64,000 bases of DNA from a bacterium (GTDB taxonomy: Bacteria; Verrucomicrobiota; Verrucomicrobiia; Limisphaerales; J093). The notes beneath the pieces were generated by a model. It was given only the letters and a program-made list of their open reading frames with translations, was not told the origin of the DNA and did no database searches. Of the stretch, positions 27,948-35,529 are shown piece by piece; within the stretch, counting starts at the first letter, position 1; each line of letters starts with the position of its first letter. Position numbers and translations under genes: made by a program. The stretch is taken from assembly GCA_021780105.1 (NCBI GenBank), contig JAJXZJ010000014.1:56255-120254 (forward strand), read 5' to 3'.

Positions 27948-30275
27948 TCAGTTCGCAAACGCCTCCAATTCGCCACAGGACGAAAACGCCTGCGCCGGGT
28001 TGTCACCGCACGCCGGCTTCCCGATGACGCGCAGAGCGATGGCTTTCACCGGCGACGCCAGCTTCGCGGTGAATTGCTCGCCCGCTTTCAACCCGGCAGC
28101 GTCCGTCGCGGTCGTCGCCGGATAGTCGTTGAATTGGCCGACGATTTCCCAAGCTGCGCTGGACCCGCTCTGAATCTGGATCTGCGGCTTGCCAGCGCTG
28201 GTGTCGAACCAACCACCGTCATGAAACGTCCGGCCATGTGCGAACGCCACGCGGCTAATGGTAACAGGCTTTGGCAACGTGACCGCGAACCAATCTTCCG
28301 TCGCCGGATTGCCGTCAAACGTGACGACGATCGTGCCGGCATCGCCGTCGTTGATGGATCCCGGCTGGTTGCCTTCGCGTGAACGGCTCTCCTGCCCGTT
28401 CATCAGCAACGAGGCCGTGGCCGGCAGCGGAGCGCCCGGCGCGCGCAGCCAGACCCGATACACGCCGCCGTCGCGACCGGCGTCGGCAAACGGCACCAGG
28501 TTGGCCGTCGCCGCTGGCTGCTGTGGCGTGCGCACGGTGGCCGTGAAGACCAGATTCGTGCCGGGCTTCAGGCTGACGGGCGGTTGTTTGCCGGTGGCGA
28601 CCAGCGCGATGGCACTTGGCGCAGCCAGCCCTTGATTCAATTTCTGGTTGTAAGCGAGGACAAACGGTCCCCACGCAAGTGCGGCTTTGCCCTGGTTGCC
28701 GTGGTCGCCGAGAATCATCCGCGGCGAGAAACCGTAACGGATTTCCACGCGGTCGCCGTTCTTCCAGGCGCGCGGCGCGAGCTCGATCCAGCCGTCACGC
28801 GGCGTCGCCTTTACCAATTTGCCGTTGAGTTTGAACCGCATCCCGGCGGCCCATTCAGGAGCGCGCACCTTGAAGGCAAACGTCGCCGGCCGTTCGAGGT
28901 AAAACAGGAAGGTGGAATCGCCCTGGCGCGGAAAACCGCTTTGCTGGTCCACGTTCACCGTCTGGCCACCAAGCTCGATCTCGACGCGGGCTGGCTCGAA
29001 AAGGTTCACGGCGAGGCCATCCGTGTCGCCGGTCCGGTAGCGCAGGAATGCGCACTGCGGAATGAGCGCGATGCCGCGCGGGCCGCTGGAGTGACAGCAG
29101 GTGATGGCGCTGTCGTAGGGCTTGGTGCCTTCGAGCGCCGTGTAATAACACCAGTCCGCGCCGGCGGGGTTTTGCGCGGCGGTGAGGTGGTTGTAGAACG
29201 AACGTTCCAGCTCGTTGCCGAACCGCGCTTCACCGGTCAGCCGGAGCAGTTCCAGGTTCAATTGAATCCACGTCACCGTGACACAGGTTTCACAGATGTT
29301 CGCGCCGGGTTGATTGGGCAGCACATAGTCATCCTGGAAATGCTCGCCGGCGCTGGCGCTGCCGGTGAGATAGAGCCGGTGCGCGACGATGTCCGCCCAG
29401 GCGTTGAGGGCCGGTTGCAGCCAGGCGTGGTCGCCGGTGGCGCGGGCCAGTTCGCACAGGCCGACCAGATTCGAGAGCATTTCATACGCCTTGCCGTTGG
29501 CGGTCTTGTCCACGCGTTTTTGCGCGAGGAGCGTGGCCACGATCTTCGGTCCGTTGGGTTCGTCCCACGAGCTGACGATGTATTTCGCGAAATCCAAGTA
29601 CCGCTCGTCGCCGGTGCAGCGATACAGCATCACAACCGGCTCCAGCACGCTCGTCGCCGCCATGCCCATGTGTGTACCGGCGGAAAGAATGCTCTTTTTG
29701 CCGGGGCCAAAGGTGGCGATCAACAGATCCCCGGCCTTTTTGCTCGCCACCAACGCCGCCTCGTTGCCGGTGTATTCGTAATAGGTCAGCAGGCCGATGA
29801 GGCAGTATTTGTGCGACCACACGTCCCAATCGGCGCCGGGGTAAAGGCCAAACCGTTTGTCGGGCGTGTAGGTGCCGAGATAACCGTCCGGCTCCTGCGC
29901 CTTGATCAGTTCGGCGGCCGCGTAATCCAGCTTGGAGCGCAACGTGGCGTCGTTCGAGTTCGCCCACGCCAGTGTCGCCGCGTGCATCCATTTGCCGATG
30001 TGCTCGCCGATCCACGGATGCGAACCGGGTTTGTGCCGGTAACCGGCCAGCAGCGGCTCCAGGTCCACTTTTGCCAGCCGGTTGTCGGCATTGGCCTGGA
30101 TGCGGTCGCCGAGAAATCCGCCCACGTAAACCGCCGCGGGCGAGAGCACCTGCGCGGCGTCGGGCAGGCGGTCAGGCGTCTTGAACGGCAGCGGTTCGGG
30201 GAACACGGCGGCGGCAAGTTCGCCGGCAGCGAGGATGCCACCGGCCAGCACGGGCAGGACGAAACTCAGTTTCAT
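27948..30275 (-). CDS. Secreted GH127 (DUF1680) beta-L-arabinofuranosidase-like glycoside hydrolase
   Basis: 775 residues from ATG 30275, which provides a signal peptide (LSFVLPVLAGGILAAGELAAA). An (alpha/alpha)6 barrel domain is followed by beta domains and a C-terminal F5/8-type carbohydrate-binding-like region. The GH127 zinc-thiolate active site is complete in pattern: Glu311 (AGEHFQDD), Glu329-x-Cys331 (CETC) and Cys393-Cys394 (TCCHSSG). In the characterised Bifidobacterium enzyme HypBA1 the equivalents are Glu322, Glu338/Cys340 and Cys417/418, and it removes beta-L-arabinofuranose from hydroxyproline-linked oligosaccharides. A LacI-type palindrome lies 126 bp upstream. Confidence 0.85.
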   Translation of the reverse strand: MKLSFVLPVLAGGILAAGELAAAVFPEPLPFKTPDRLPDAAQVLSPAAVYVGGFLGDRIQANADNRLAKVDLEPLLAGYRHKPGSHPWIGEHIGKWMHAATLAWANSNDATLRSKLDYAAAELIKAQEPDGYLGTYTPDKRFGLYPGADWDVWSHKYCLIGLLTYYEYTGNEAALVASKKAGDLLIATFGPGKKSILSAGTHMGMAATSVLEPVVMLYRCTGDERYLDFAKYIVSSWDEPNGPKIVATLLAQKRVDKTANGKAYEMLSNLVGLCELARATGDHAWLQPALNAWADIVAHRLYLTGSASAGEHFQDDYVLPNQPGANICETCVTVTWIQLNLELLRLTGEARFGNELERSFYNHLTAAQNPAGADWCYYTALEGTKPYDSAITCCHSSGPRGIALIPQCAFLRYRTGDTDGLAVNLFEPARVEIELGGQTVNVDQQSGFPRQGDSTFLFYLERPATFAFKVRAPEWAAGMRFKLNGKLVKATPRDGWIELAPRAWKNGDRVEIRYGFSPRMILGDHGNQGKAALAWGPFVLAYNQKLNQGLAAPSAIALVATGKQPPVSLKPGTNLVFTATVRTPQQPAATANLVPFADAGRDGGVYRVWLRAPGAPLPATASLLMNGQESRSREGNQPGSINDGDAGTIVVTFDGNPATEDWFAVTLPKPVTISRVAFAHGRTFHDGGWFDTSAGKPQIQIQSGSSAAWEIVGQFNDYPATTATDAAGLKAGEQFTAKLASPVKAIALRVIGKPACGDNPAQAFSSCGELEAFAN

Positions 30276-30400
30276 GGCTTCAGTTTGCTGGAGGATTATG
30301 AACGCGCGCCGAAACCGCTGGCGAGCGCAAAAAGTCACGCCTTCCGGCCGAAACCACCCCGCGCTGCGCAACGCGCCCCCCCGCCGCGCCGGCCCGGGAG

Positions 30401-30412
30401 CGAAACGTTGCG
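30401..30412. promoter_or_regulatory. LacI/GalR-type operator candidate upstream of GH127 gene
   Basis: CGAAACGTTGCG fits the general LacI/CcpA-family half-site pattern CGnAACGTTnCG and is placed 126 bases upstream of the GH127 start on its promoter side. A related palindrome precedes the MocA gene at 33400. Confidence 0.4.
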
Positions 30413-30468
30413 GCACCGGGCGAAATCAAAACCGCGTGGCGGCAACGAAACTTGGACGTCTGCGACGG

Positions 30469-31824
30469 TCAGGTGGGACGTTTGCGCAAAGGCCGCACAA
30501 TCATCAGGCGGTTGGCCTCGTCGTCGTCAATGAACCGTTCCTTCACCGGATCCCACTTCAGCGGGCGTTTGAGTTTGATGGCGAAGTTGCTCAGGTGGCA
30601 AAGGATGTCCGCCTGCACCGCGTCCTCGATGGGGCAGATCGCCGGCTGGCGGCTCTTCACACTATCGAGGAAGTTGCGCGCGTGGTTGGTGCTCCGAACG
30701 AGGCGGACATCCTCCTTGCGGGTGAATTTCTCCTCGATCAGGTTTTCGGGCGACGTGCGGATCTGCGTGCGGTCCACGAGCACCCAGCCTTCGGCACCCT
30801 CGAACGCGGTGCCGTGGTCCACAATCTTCGTGTATTTCTTCGCCCACTCGGAAAGGTCGTTCATCGGCATCGGGTCCGCCCCGTTGCGCGTGCCACGAAA
30901 ATCCATCCGCACGCCGTCAGCAAAAACAAACTTCACGTCCCACGCGATGGCGGTGTTGCAGGCACCCTGGGTCGGGATCACCCCGGCGCCCTCGACCTGC
31001 ACAGGGCTGCGGAGCATCATCGCCGGATGGCCCCAATAGGCGATGTCCAGCGGATGCACGCCCCAGCCGGCCACGAAGCCGAGCGCGTAGTCGGCGTTGA
31101 ACCACCAGGTCTTCCACGCGGCGCCTTCGTCGAACGCCTTGCCGAGGGTGTAAGGTTTTTTGTAGGCCGGGCCAAGCCAGAGTTCGTAGTCGAGGTCGGC
31201 GGGCGGGTCAATCGGGTCGGTGGAACCTCCCGGCCGGCTGGCGGCGCTCCAGACGTTGATTTGTTTGAGCCGGCCGATGCGCCCGTTGCGAACCAGTTCG
31301 CAGGCGAGCCGGAACTGCTCGGAGGAACGTTGCTGGGTGCCGAACTGGAAGATGCGCTGCTTCTGCCGGCAGACGCGGCGGAGCAGTTGATCCTCATAAA
31401 TGTCGAGGCCCATGGGCTTCTCCAGATACAGGTCCTTGCCGGCTTCGGCGGCGGCGATGGCGATCGGCACGTGCCAGTGGTCCGGGGTGGCAATCAGCAC
31501 CGCATCAAGGTCCTTCCGGGCCAGCAAATCGCGCACTTCGTGGTGGGTGGCCACCGCGGTGTCCTTGTAAGCGGTGTTCACCATCTTGACCGCCTCGTCG
31601 AGGTTGCGTTTGGCCACGTCGCACAGGGCCATGACGTGGCAGTCGGGCTGCGCCAGGAAATTGCTCATGTCGCCGCGCCCCTGGGGACCGAGGCCGATGC
31701 AGCCAAGCTGGATGCGCTGGCTCGGCGCGTTCTCGCCCAGCACGGACGCCGGAATGATGGTGGGAAAAGCCGACGCCGCGAGCGCCAGGCCGAGGTTGCT
31801 TTGGAGAAAGTGACGACGATTCAT
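30469..31824 (-). CDS. Gfo/Idh/MocA-family oxidoreductase with Tat-like signal
   Basis: 451 residues. N-terminus MNRRHFLQSNLGLALAASAF has the RR-x-F-L twin-arginine pattern and a hydrophobic stretch, so export by Tat with the cofactor bound is likely. The NAD(P)-binding Rossmann segment IQLGCIGLGPQGRGDM follows, then the family marker LEKPMG. Such exported sugar or polyol oxidoreductases are abundant in Verrucomicrobia and Planctomycetes, and tightly bound NAD acts in redox-neutral glycoside chemistry in characterised relatives. Substrate unknown. Separated from the next MocA gene by a clear terminator, so independently transcribed. Confidence 0.88.
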   Translation of the reverse strand: MNRRHFLQSNLGLALAASAFPTIIPASVLGENAPSQRIQLGCIGLGPQGRGDMSNFLAQPDCHVMALCDVAKRNLDEAVKMVNTAYKDTAVATHHEVRDLLARKDLDAVLIATPDHWHVPIAIAAAEAGKDLYLEKPMGLDIYEDQLLRRVCRQKQRIFQFGTQQRSSEQFRLACELVRNGRIGRLKQINVWSAASRPGGSTDPIDPPADLDYELWLGPAYKKPYTLGKAFDEGAAWKTWWFNADYALGFVAGWGVHPLDIAYWGHPAMMLRSPVQVEGAGVIPTQGACNTAIAWDVKFVFADGVRMDFRGTRNGADPMPMNDLSEWAKKYTKIVDHGTAFEGAEGWVLVDRTQIRTSPENLIEEKFTRKEDVRLVRSTNHARNFLDSVKSRQPAICPIEDAVQADILCHLSNFAIKLKRPLKWDPVKERFIDDDEANRLMIVRPLRKRPT

Positions 31825-32001
31825 GGAGTGAAGGGAAATCCCATTACTGAATGTTGGCGATCAAACGCTGACATAGTCTGCGCTCCGCGGCGGGCACCGG
31901 ACACGTATCTCACGCGCGCCGGCGCTGCCGTCGGGGTCGGGCCGAATCCTCCCAAAGCCGCGTGCCGATGTCGAGTCCGTTCGCAGCAAGAACGGGGCGT
32001 C

Positions 32002-32045
32002 AAAAACAAAATCGCCAGGGACCCACGCGGTGGTGTCCCTGGCGT
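32002..32045 (-). terminator. Intrinsic terminator of the 33400 MocA gene
   Basis: Stem CGCCAGGGAC / GTCCCTGGCG (32014-32023 with 32036-32045), with an inner CCAC/GTGG pairing. On the minus strand it is followed by a T-rich run (complement of 32002-32013). It starts 20 bases after the stop codon. Confidence 0.85.
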
Positions 32046-32065
32046 TGGAAGCAGCATCGGGCAGC

Positions 32066-33400
32066 TTAGCCCACCGTCGGCACCGCCGGCGGATTCGAGA
32101 AGATGTCGTGCAGGCTCGGCAGCGGCGGCTTGAGCGTGCGGTAGTCTTCCCAGACCAGGGCCGAAGGATCCGTGTAGGCGATGTGCGGTCCGTAAGTGAA
32201 ATTGGATTTCAAGAGTTGATCCCACTCCACGCCGGCACCGCTGTAAGCCGCCTCGCGGCCCATGATCGCGGTGAGCGTGCTGTCGGTCACGTTCTGGGTC
32301 TCGTTCAACGGCGTGTCGTTATGGATCGCGTTGATGAGATCCATGTGCTCCTGCACGTAGGGATTGATGACGTTGCCCCGGAAACGGAACGGTTGCCCGC
32401 CCGTGGGCATGATCGTGTTGTTCGGATTGGACCAGCCTTTCGTGCCGTGGACGGCTTCGCTCACCGATGACCACTTCCGGGTGATCTGGCCGCAATAACT
32501 GAACATGTGGATGCCGCCCGGATACTCGTATTCGACGGCGAAGTTGTCCCAGATTTCACCGGACTTGTCGCCCAGCATCTGGCGGGCGCCCTGCCCCCAG
32601 GCTTTCACCGGGTGCGTCTTCATGATCCAGTTGCAAACGTCCAGGTTGTGAACGTGCTGTTCGCAAATGTGGTCGCCGGACAGCCAGATGTAGTGATACC
32701 AGTTGCGAATCTGCCGTTCGAGTGCGGTATCGCCATGATCGCCGCGGTGCCAGATGGGGCCGCCGTTGACCCAGTAGGCGCGCAGGGTGACGATGTCACC
32801 GATCGCGCCGTCGTGGATGCGTTTAATGGTTTCAATGTAGTCGGCCTGGTGGCGGCGCTGCGTGCCGGCGGCCACCTTGAGCCCCTTCTTCGTCGCCTCT
32901 TCACCGGTCGCGTACATGACGCGCGCGCCGGGGCCGTCCGCAGCCACGGGCTTTTCCATGAACACGTTTTTGCCCGCCTCGATGCACCCCTTGTAAATGC
33001 CCGGCCGGAAGCCCGGCGGCGTCGCAATGATGGCGTAATTCACTTCGGGAACCGCCAGCGCCAGCTTGTAAGCCTGGAAGCCGGAGAAACACTTGTCCGC
33101 CGGCAGATTGAACGGCGCCTCCTGGCCGCGCCGCGCCTGTTCGGGGAACAGGTCCGCAACGGCGACAATTTTGCCGTCCACGCCCAGGTTTTTGACGGCT
33201 TCGATGAAGTTCTCGCCGGCGCCACCGCCGCGACCGCCCAGGCCGATGATGATCGCCCGGATGGGTTGCTTGGCGTCCGCGAGGACGTCCGGGAAGTTCA
33301 GCGCCGCAGCGCCGGCCGCCGTCACGGACGCGGCCTTCAGGAAATGCCGGCGGGACACGCCCGCGGCTTCAGGACTTTGTTGGGATTTCTGTATGTTCAT
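32066..33400 (-). CDS. Gfo/Idh/MocA-family oxidoreductase with Tat signal
   Basis: 444 residues. Twin-arginine signal SRRHFLKAASVTAAGAAAL, then the Rossmann motif AIIIGLGGRGGGAGENF and the family motif MEKPVA with the downstream GTQRRHQ. Predicted periplasmic NAD-dependent sugar or glycoside oxidoreductase. It differs from its neighbour at 30469 in sequence, so it is not a recent duplicate. Ends at a strong intrinsic terminator. A LacI-type palindrome (33686-33698) lies upstream between it and the GH5 gene. Confidence 0.88.
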   Translation of the reverse strand: MNIQKSQQSPEAAGVSRRHFLKAASVTAAGAAALNFPDVLADAKQPIRAIIIGLGGRGGGAGENFIEAVKNLGVDGKIVAVADLFPEQARRGQEAPFNLPADKCFSGFQAYKLALAVPEVNYAIIATPPGFRPGIYKGCIEAGKNVFMEKPVAADGPGARVMYATGEEATKKGLKVAAGTQRRHQADYIETIKRIHDGAIGDIVTLRAYWVNGGPIWHRGDHGDTALERQIRNWYHYIWLSGDHICEQHVHNLDVCNWIMKTHPVKAWGQGARQMLGDKSGEIWDNFAVEYEYPGGIHMFSYCGQITRKWSSVSEAVHGTKGWSNPNNTIMPTGGQPFRFRGNVINPYVQEHMDLINAIHNDTPLNETQNVTDSTLTAIMGREAAYSGAGVEWDQLLKSNFTYGPHIAYTDPSALVWEDYRTLKPPLPSLHDIFSNPPAVPTVG

Positions 33401-33727
33401 AGTTCAGTTCACTGTGGATTTGCTGTTGGTGGCTGCAATGAAAAATCGGCGGCCGTGGATCTCGGCCGGCGGCGCATCCGGGCGCGATGCCCGGCCGGCG
33501 AAAGCCCATGAAATCTCGCCGGCCCGGAAGAAGGCTGCCGTCGTTGCGAATATCACGGACGCTTTCATGCGTTTAGCTTGGCCGGCGGTCACGCCCGTTC
33601 GCTGCCAATGCAGCCGGGGTAATGACCATCCAGGCAACCCGCGTGGTTTGACACAAAACTTTCCCCGCCGCAACCTTTGATATTGCGCAACCGTTGCGAA
33701 AGCGCGGCTCCGGTTTGCTGGACGTGG
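33401..33727. other. 327-bp intergenic region between GH5 and MocA genes
   Basis: No gene supported. It contains the operator-like palindrome at 33686-33698 and presumably the MocA promoter. Confidence 0.45.
33686..33698. promoter_or_regulatory. LacI/GalR-type operator candidate
   Basis: Perfect palindrome CGCAAC-C-GTTGCG with flanking TTG...AA. This is the typical form of LacI-family sugar-regulator sites. It is 30 bp beyond the GH5 stop and upstream of the MocA gene at 33400, so it probably controls the latter. Confidence 0.5.
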
Positions 33728-34861
33728 TCATTCGTGCCGCGGAAACAACGCCTGCCTCATGCCGGGCAGCGGCTCGCCCTTCGCTTCGTCCCAGTATTTG
33801 AAGCCGGATTTCCAGTCCCAGATCGCCCAGCCGATGCCGGCCTCGTCCAGCGCCGCGCGGAAGGCGCCGTAAAACCGGGCGCGCGACGCCTGATCGGCCT
33901 TCGTGTAGGCGCCGAACTCGCCCAGATGCATCGGCCGGTGGTTTTGTTCACCCCACACCTTCGCTTGCTGGATCAAATCGCGAAAAGCGCGCGGGCTGCT
34001 TGGATTCTGTTCCGTCGGCAGCGTGTTGTAGCGATCAATCCAGTGGCGCACGCCCTGGCTGACCTTCGCATCCGGCGGCAGCACGAACGGCTTGTCCGGC
34101 GGGCCGGGAAAGACAATGCCGTGCAACGACTGGACCTCCGGTCCCGCCCAGTTCGCCCCCTGATGCGTGAAGAAAAACGGCTCGTAGCAATGCACCGTGA
34201 CGATGAGGTTCTGGTCGTCCGCCGGCAGCCGCAGCTTGGGTAGTTCGCCGATGGAATTCCAGCGTCCGGGGCCGAGGAAAATCGTCCGCCGCGGATTCGT
34301 CTGCCGGATTTGCCGGATCACCTCGGCGTAAACCGGGTTCAGCAACTCCGTCGTCGCTGCGTCCTTCGGCTCGTTGATCAACTCGAAGGCCAGGCCGGCC
34401 GGCGCCGAGGCGTAATGCGCGGCGATCTGGCGCCAGATCGCGTAGAACTTCTCCGTGTTTTCCGCCGGCCGGGACGTGAATTCGTTGAAATGGTGGATGT
34501 TGACAAGCACGCTCAAATGCAGCGCGAGGGCATTCGTCACCAGATCGTCCACCTTCGCAAAAATCACGGGCGACAGCCGGTAATCCGGCGCCGGCCCCGC
34601 ATAGTGGTGCCAGCCGATCGGAATCCGGACGTGGTCGAAGCCCTCCGCTTTCATCAACGCCAGGTCCTTCGCCGTGTGCTGGACACGCCAGCCCTGGCCG
34701 GGCGGAACCTCGAGAAAGTCGCCGAAATTAGCGCCGCGCTTGAAATGCTGCGCCGCGGCAAAGGCCGGCGTGTCGGGTTCGGCGGCGGACACGGCGGCCA
34801 GTCCACAAGCCAAGACCGCCACGGCCGCAAGCCGCCGCCAGAATCTTTGAGTGCTGTGCAT
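33728..34861 (-). CDS. Secreted GH5 endoglucanase/mannanase-like glycoside hydrolase
   Basis: 377 residues with a signal peptide (LAAVAVLACGLAAVSAAEP). TIM-barrel GH5: the acid/base Glu164 is in LINEPKD and the nucleophile Glu315 in HLGEFGAY, with the conserved VRIPIGWHHY and VHCYEPFFFTHQG substrate segments. Family members cut beta-1,4 glucans, mannans or xyloglucan; the subfamily cannot be fixed here. A probable periplasmic or extracellular polysaccharidase near GH127 and two MocA oxidoreductases. Confidence 0.88.
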   Translation of the reverse strand: MHSTQRFWRRLAAVAVLACGLAAVSAAEPDTPAFAAAQHFKRGANFGDFLEVPPGQGWRVQHTAKDLALMKAEGFDHVRIPIGWHHYAGPAPDYRLSPVIFAKVDDLVTNALALHLSVLVNIHHFNEFTSRPAENTEKFYAIWRQIAAHYASAPAGLAFELINEPKDAATTELLNPVYAEVIRQIRQTNPRRTIFLGPGRWNSIGELPKLRLPADDQNLIVTVHCYEPFFFTHQGANWAGPEVQSLHGIVFPGPPDKPFVLPPDAKVSQGVRHWIDRYNTLPTEQNPSSPRAFRDLIQQAKVWGEQNHRPMHLGEFGAYTKADQASRARFYGAFRAALDEAGIGWAIWDWKSGFKYWDEAKGEPLPGMRQALFPRHE

Positions 34862-35085
34862 GGCGCGATTATTCCGATGGCGCGGGCTTTGTCAAACCAG
34901 CGGGCCTTCGTGTTGTTACGGACGAATCCGAGGGCTGGAGGATTCATCTTTGCCAACGACGCGGATGCGCGCGCCCCGTTTCGTCTTCCGTTTTGACGCC
35001 AGCGTTCCACGAACCTGCAACCGCCCGTCAGCAAGCGAGCGAAAGTGATCGTCCACGCCGCGGCGGCCGGCTAGGCTCCACCCGC

Positions 35086-35463
35086 ATGGACAACAACAAT
35101 GTGGTTCTGATCGTCGTGGTCGCGGTGGCGATTGGCGCATGGATGCTCTTCAGGCGGCTCGGACTCGTGTCTGCGGCCGCGACGAAGGCTTTGATGGATC
35201 GCGGCGCCAAGGTGATTGATGTCCGCACGCGGGCCGAGTTCAGTTCCGGCCACATTGGCAACGCCACCAACATTCCGTTGGACGAACTGGGGCAGCGCAT
35301 CGGCTCCGTGGCGAAGGACAAGAACACGCCGCTGCTCCTGCACTGCCTCAGCGGCGGTCGCAGCGCGATGGCCCGGCACACGCTCAAGCAACTGGGTTAC
35401 ACCGAAGTTCACAACCTCGGTTCGCTTGGCCGTGCCCGGCACCTCGTGGAGGGAGCGCGGTAA
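35086..35463 (+). CDS. Membrane-anchored rhodanese-like sulfurtransferase
   Basis: 125 residues from ATG 35086. An N-terminal transmembrane helix (VVLIVVVAVAIGAWMLF) tethers a single rhodanese domain: VIDVRTRAEFSSGHI and the active loop around Cys87 (HCLSGGRSA). The six-residue loop with Cys and Arg fits a sulfurtransferase rather than a Cdc25-like phosphatase. Sulfur donor and acceptor unknown. Convergent with the terpene cyclase, with a shared hairpin between. Confidence 0.85.
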   Translation: MDNNNVVLIVVVAVAIGAWMLFRRLGLVSAAATKALMDRGAKVIDVRTRAEFSSGHIGNATNIPLDELGQRIGSVAKDKNTPLLLHCLSGGRSAMARHTLKQLGYTEVHNLGSLGRARHLVEGAR

Positions 35464-35478
35464 ACTCTGCCCGCCAGA

Positions 35479-35511
35479 CGCAGAACCCGCTTCCAACAAG
35501 CGGGTCCTGCG
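35479..35511. terminator. Hairpin between rhodanese and terpene cyclase genes
   Basis: ACCCGCTT-ccaac-AAGCGGGT stem extended by CGCAG/CTGCG across a 1x1 mismatch. It lies between two convergent stops and may end both transcripts. No T-run on either side. Confidence 0.5.
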
Positions 35512-35529
35512 GAAAGGTGCGGCCCGGCG

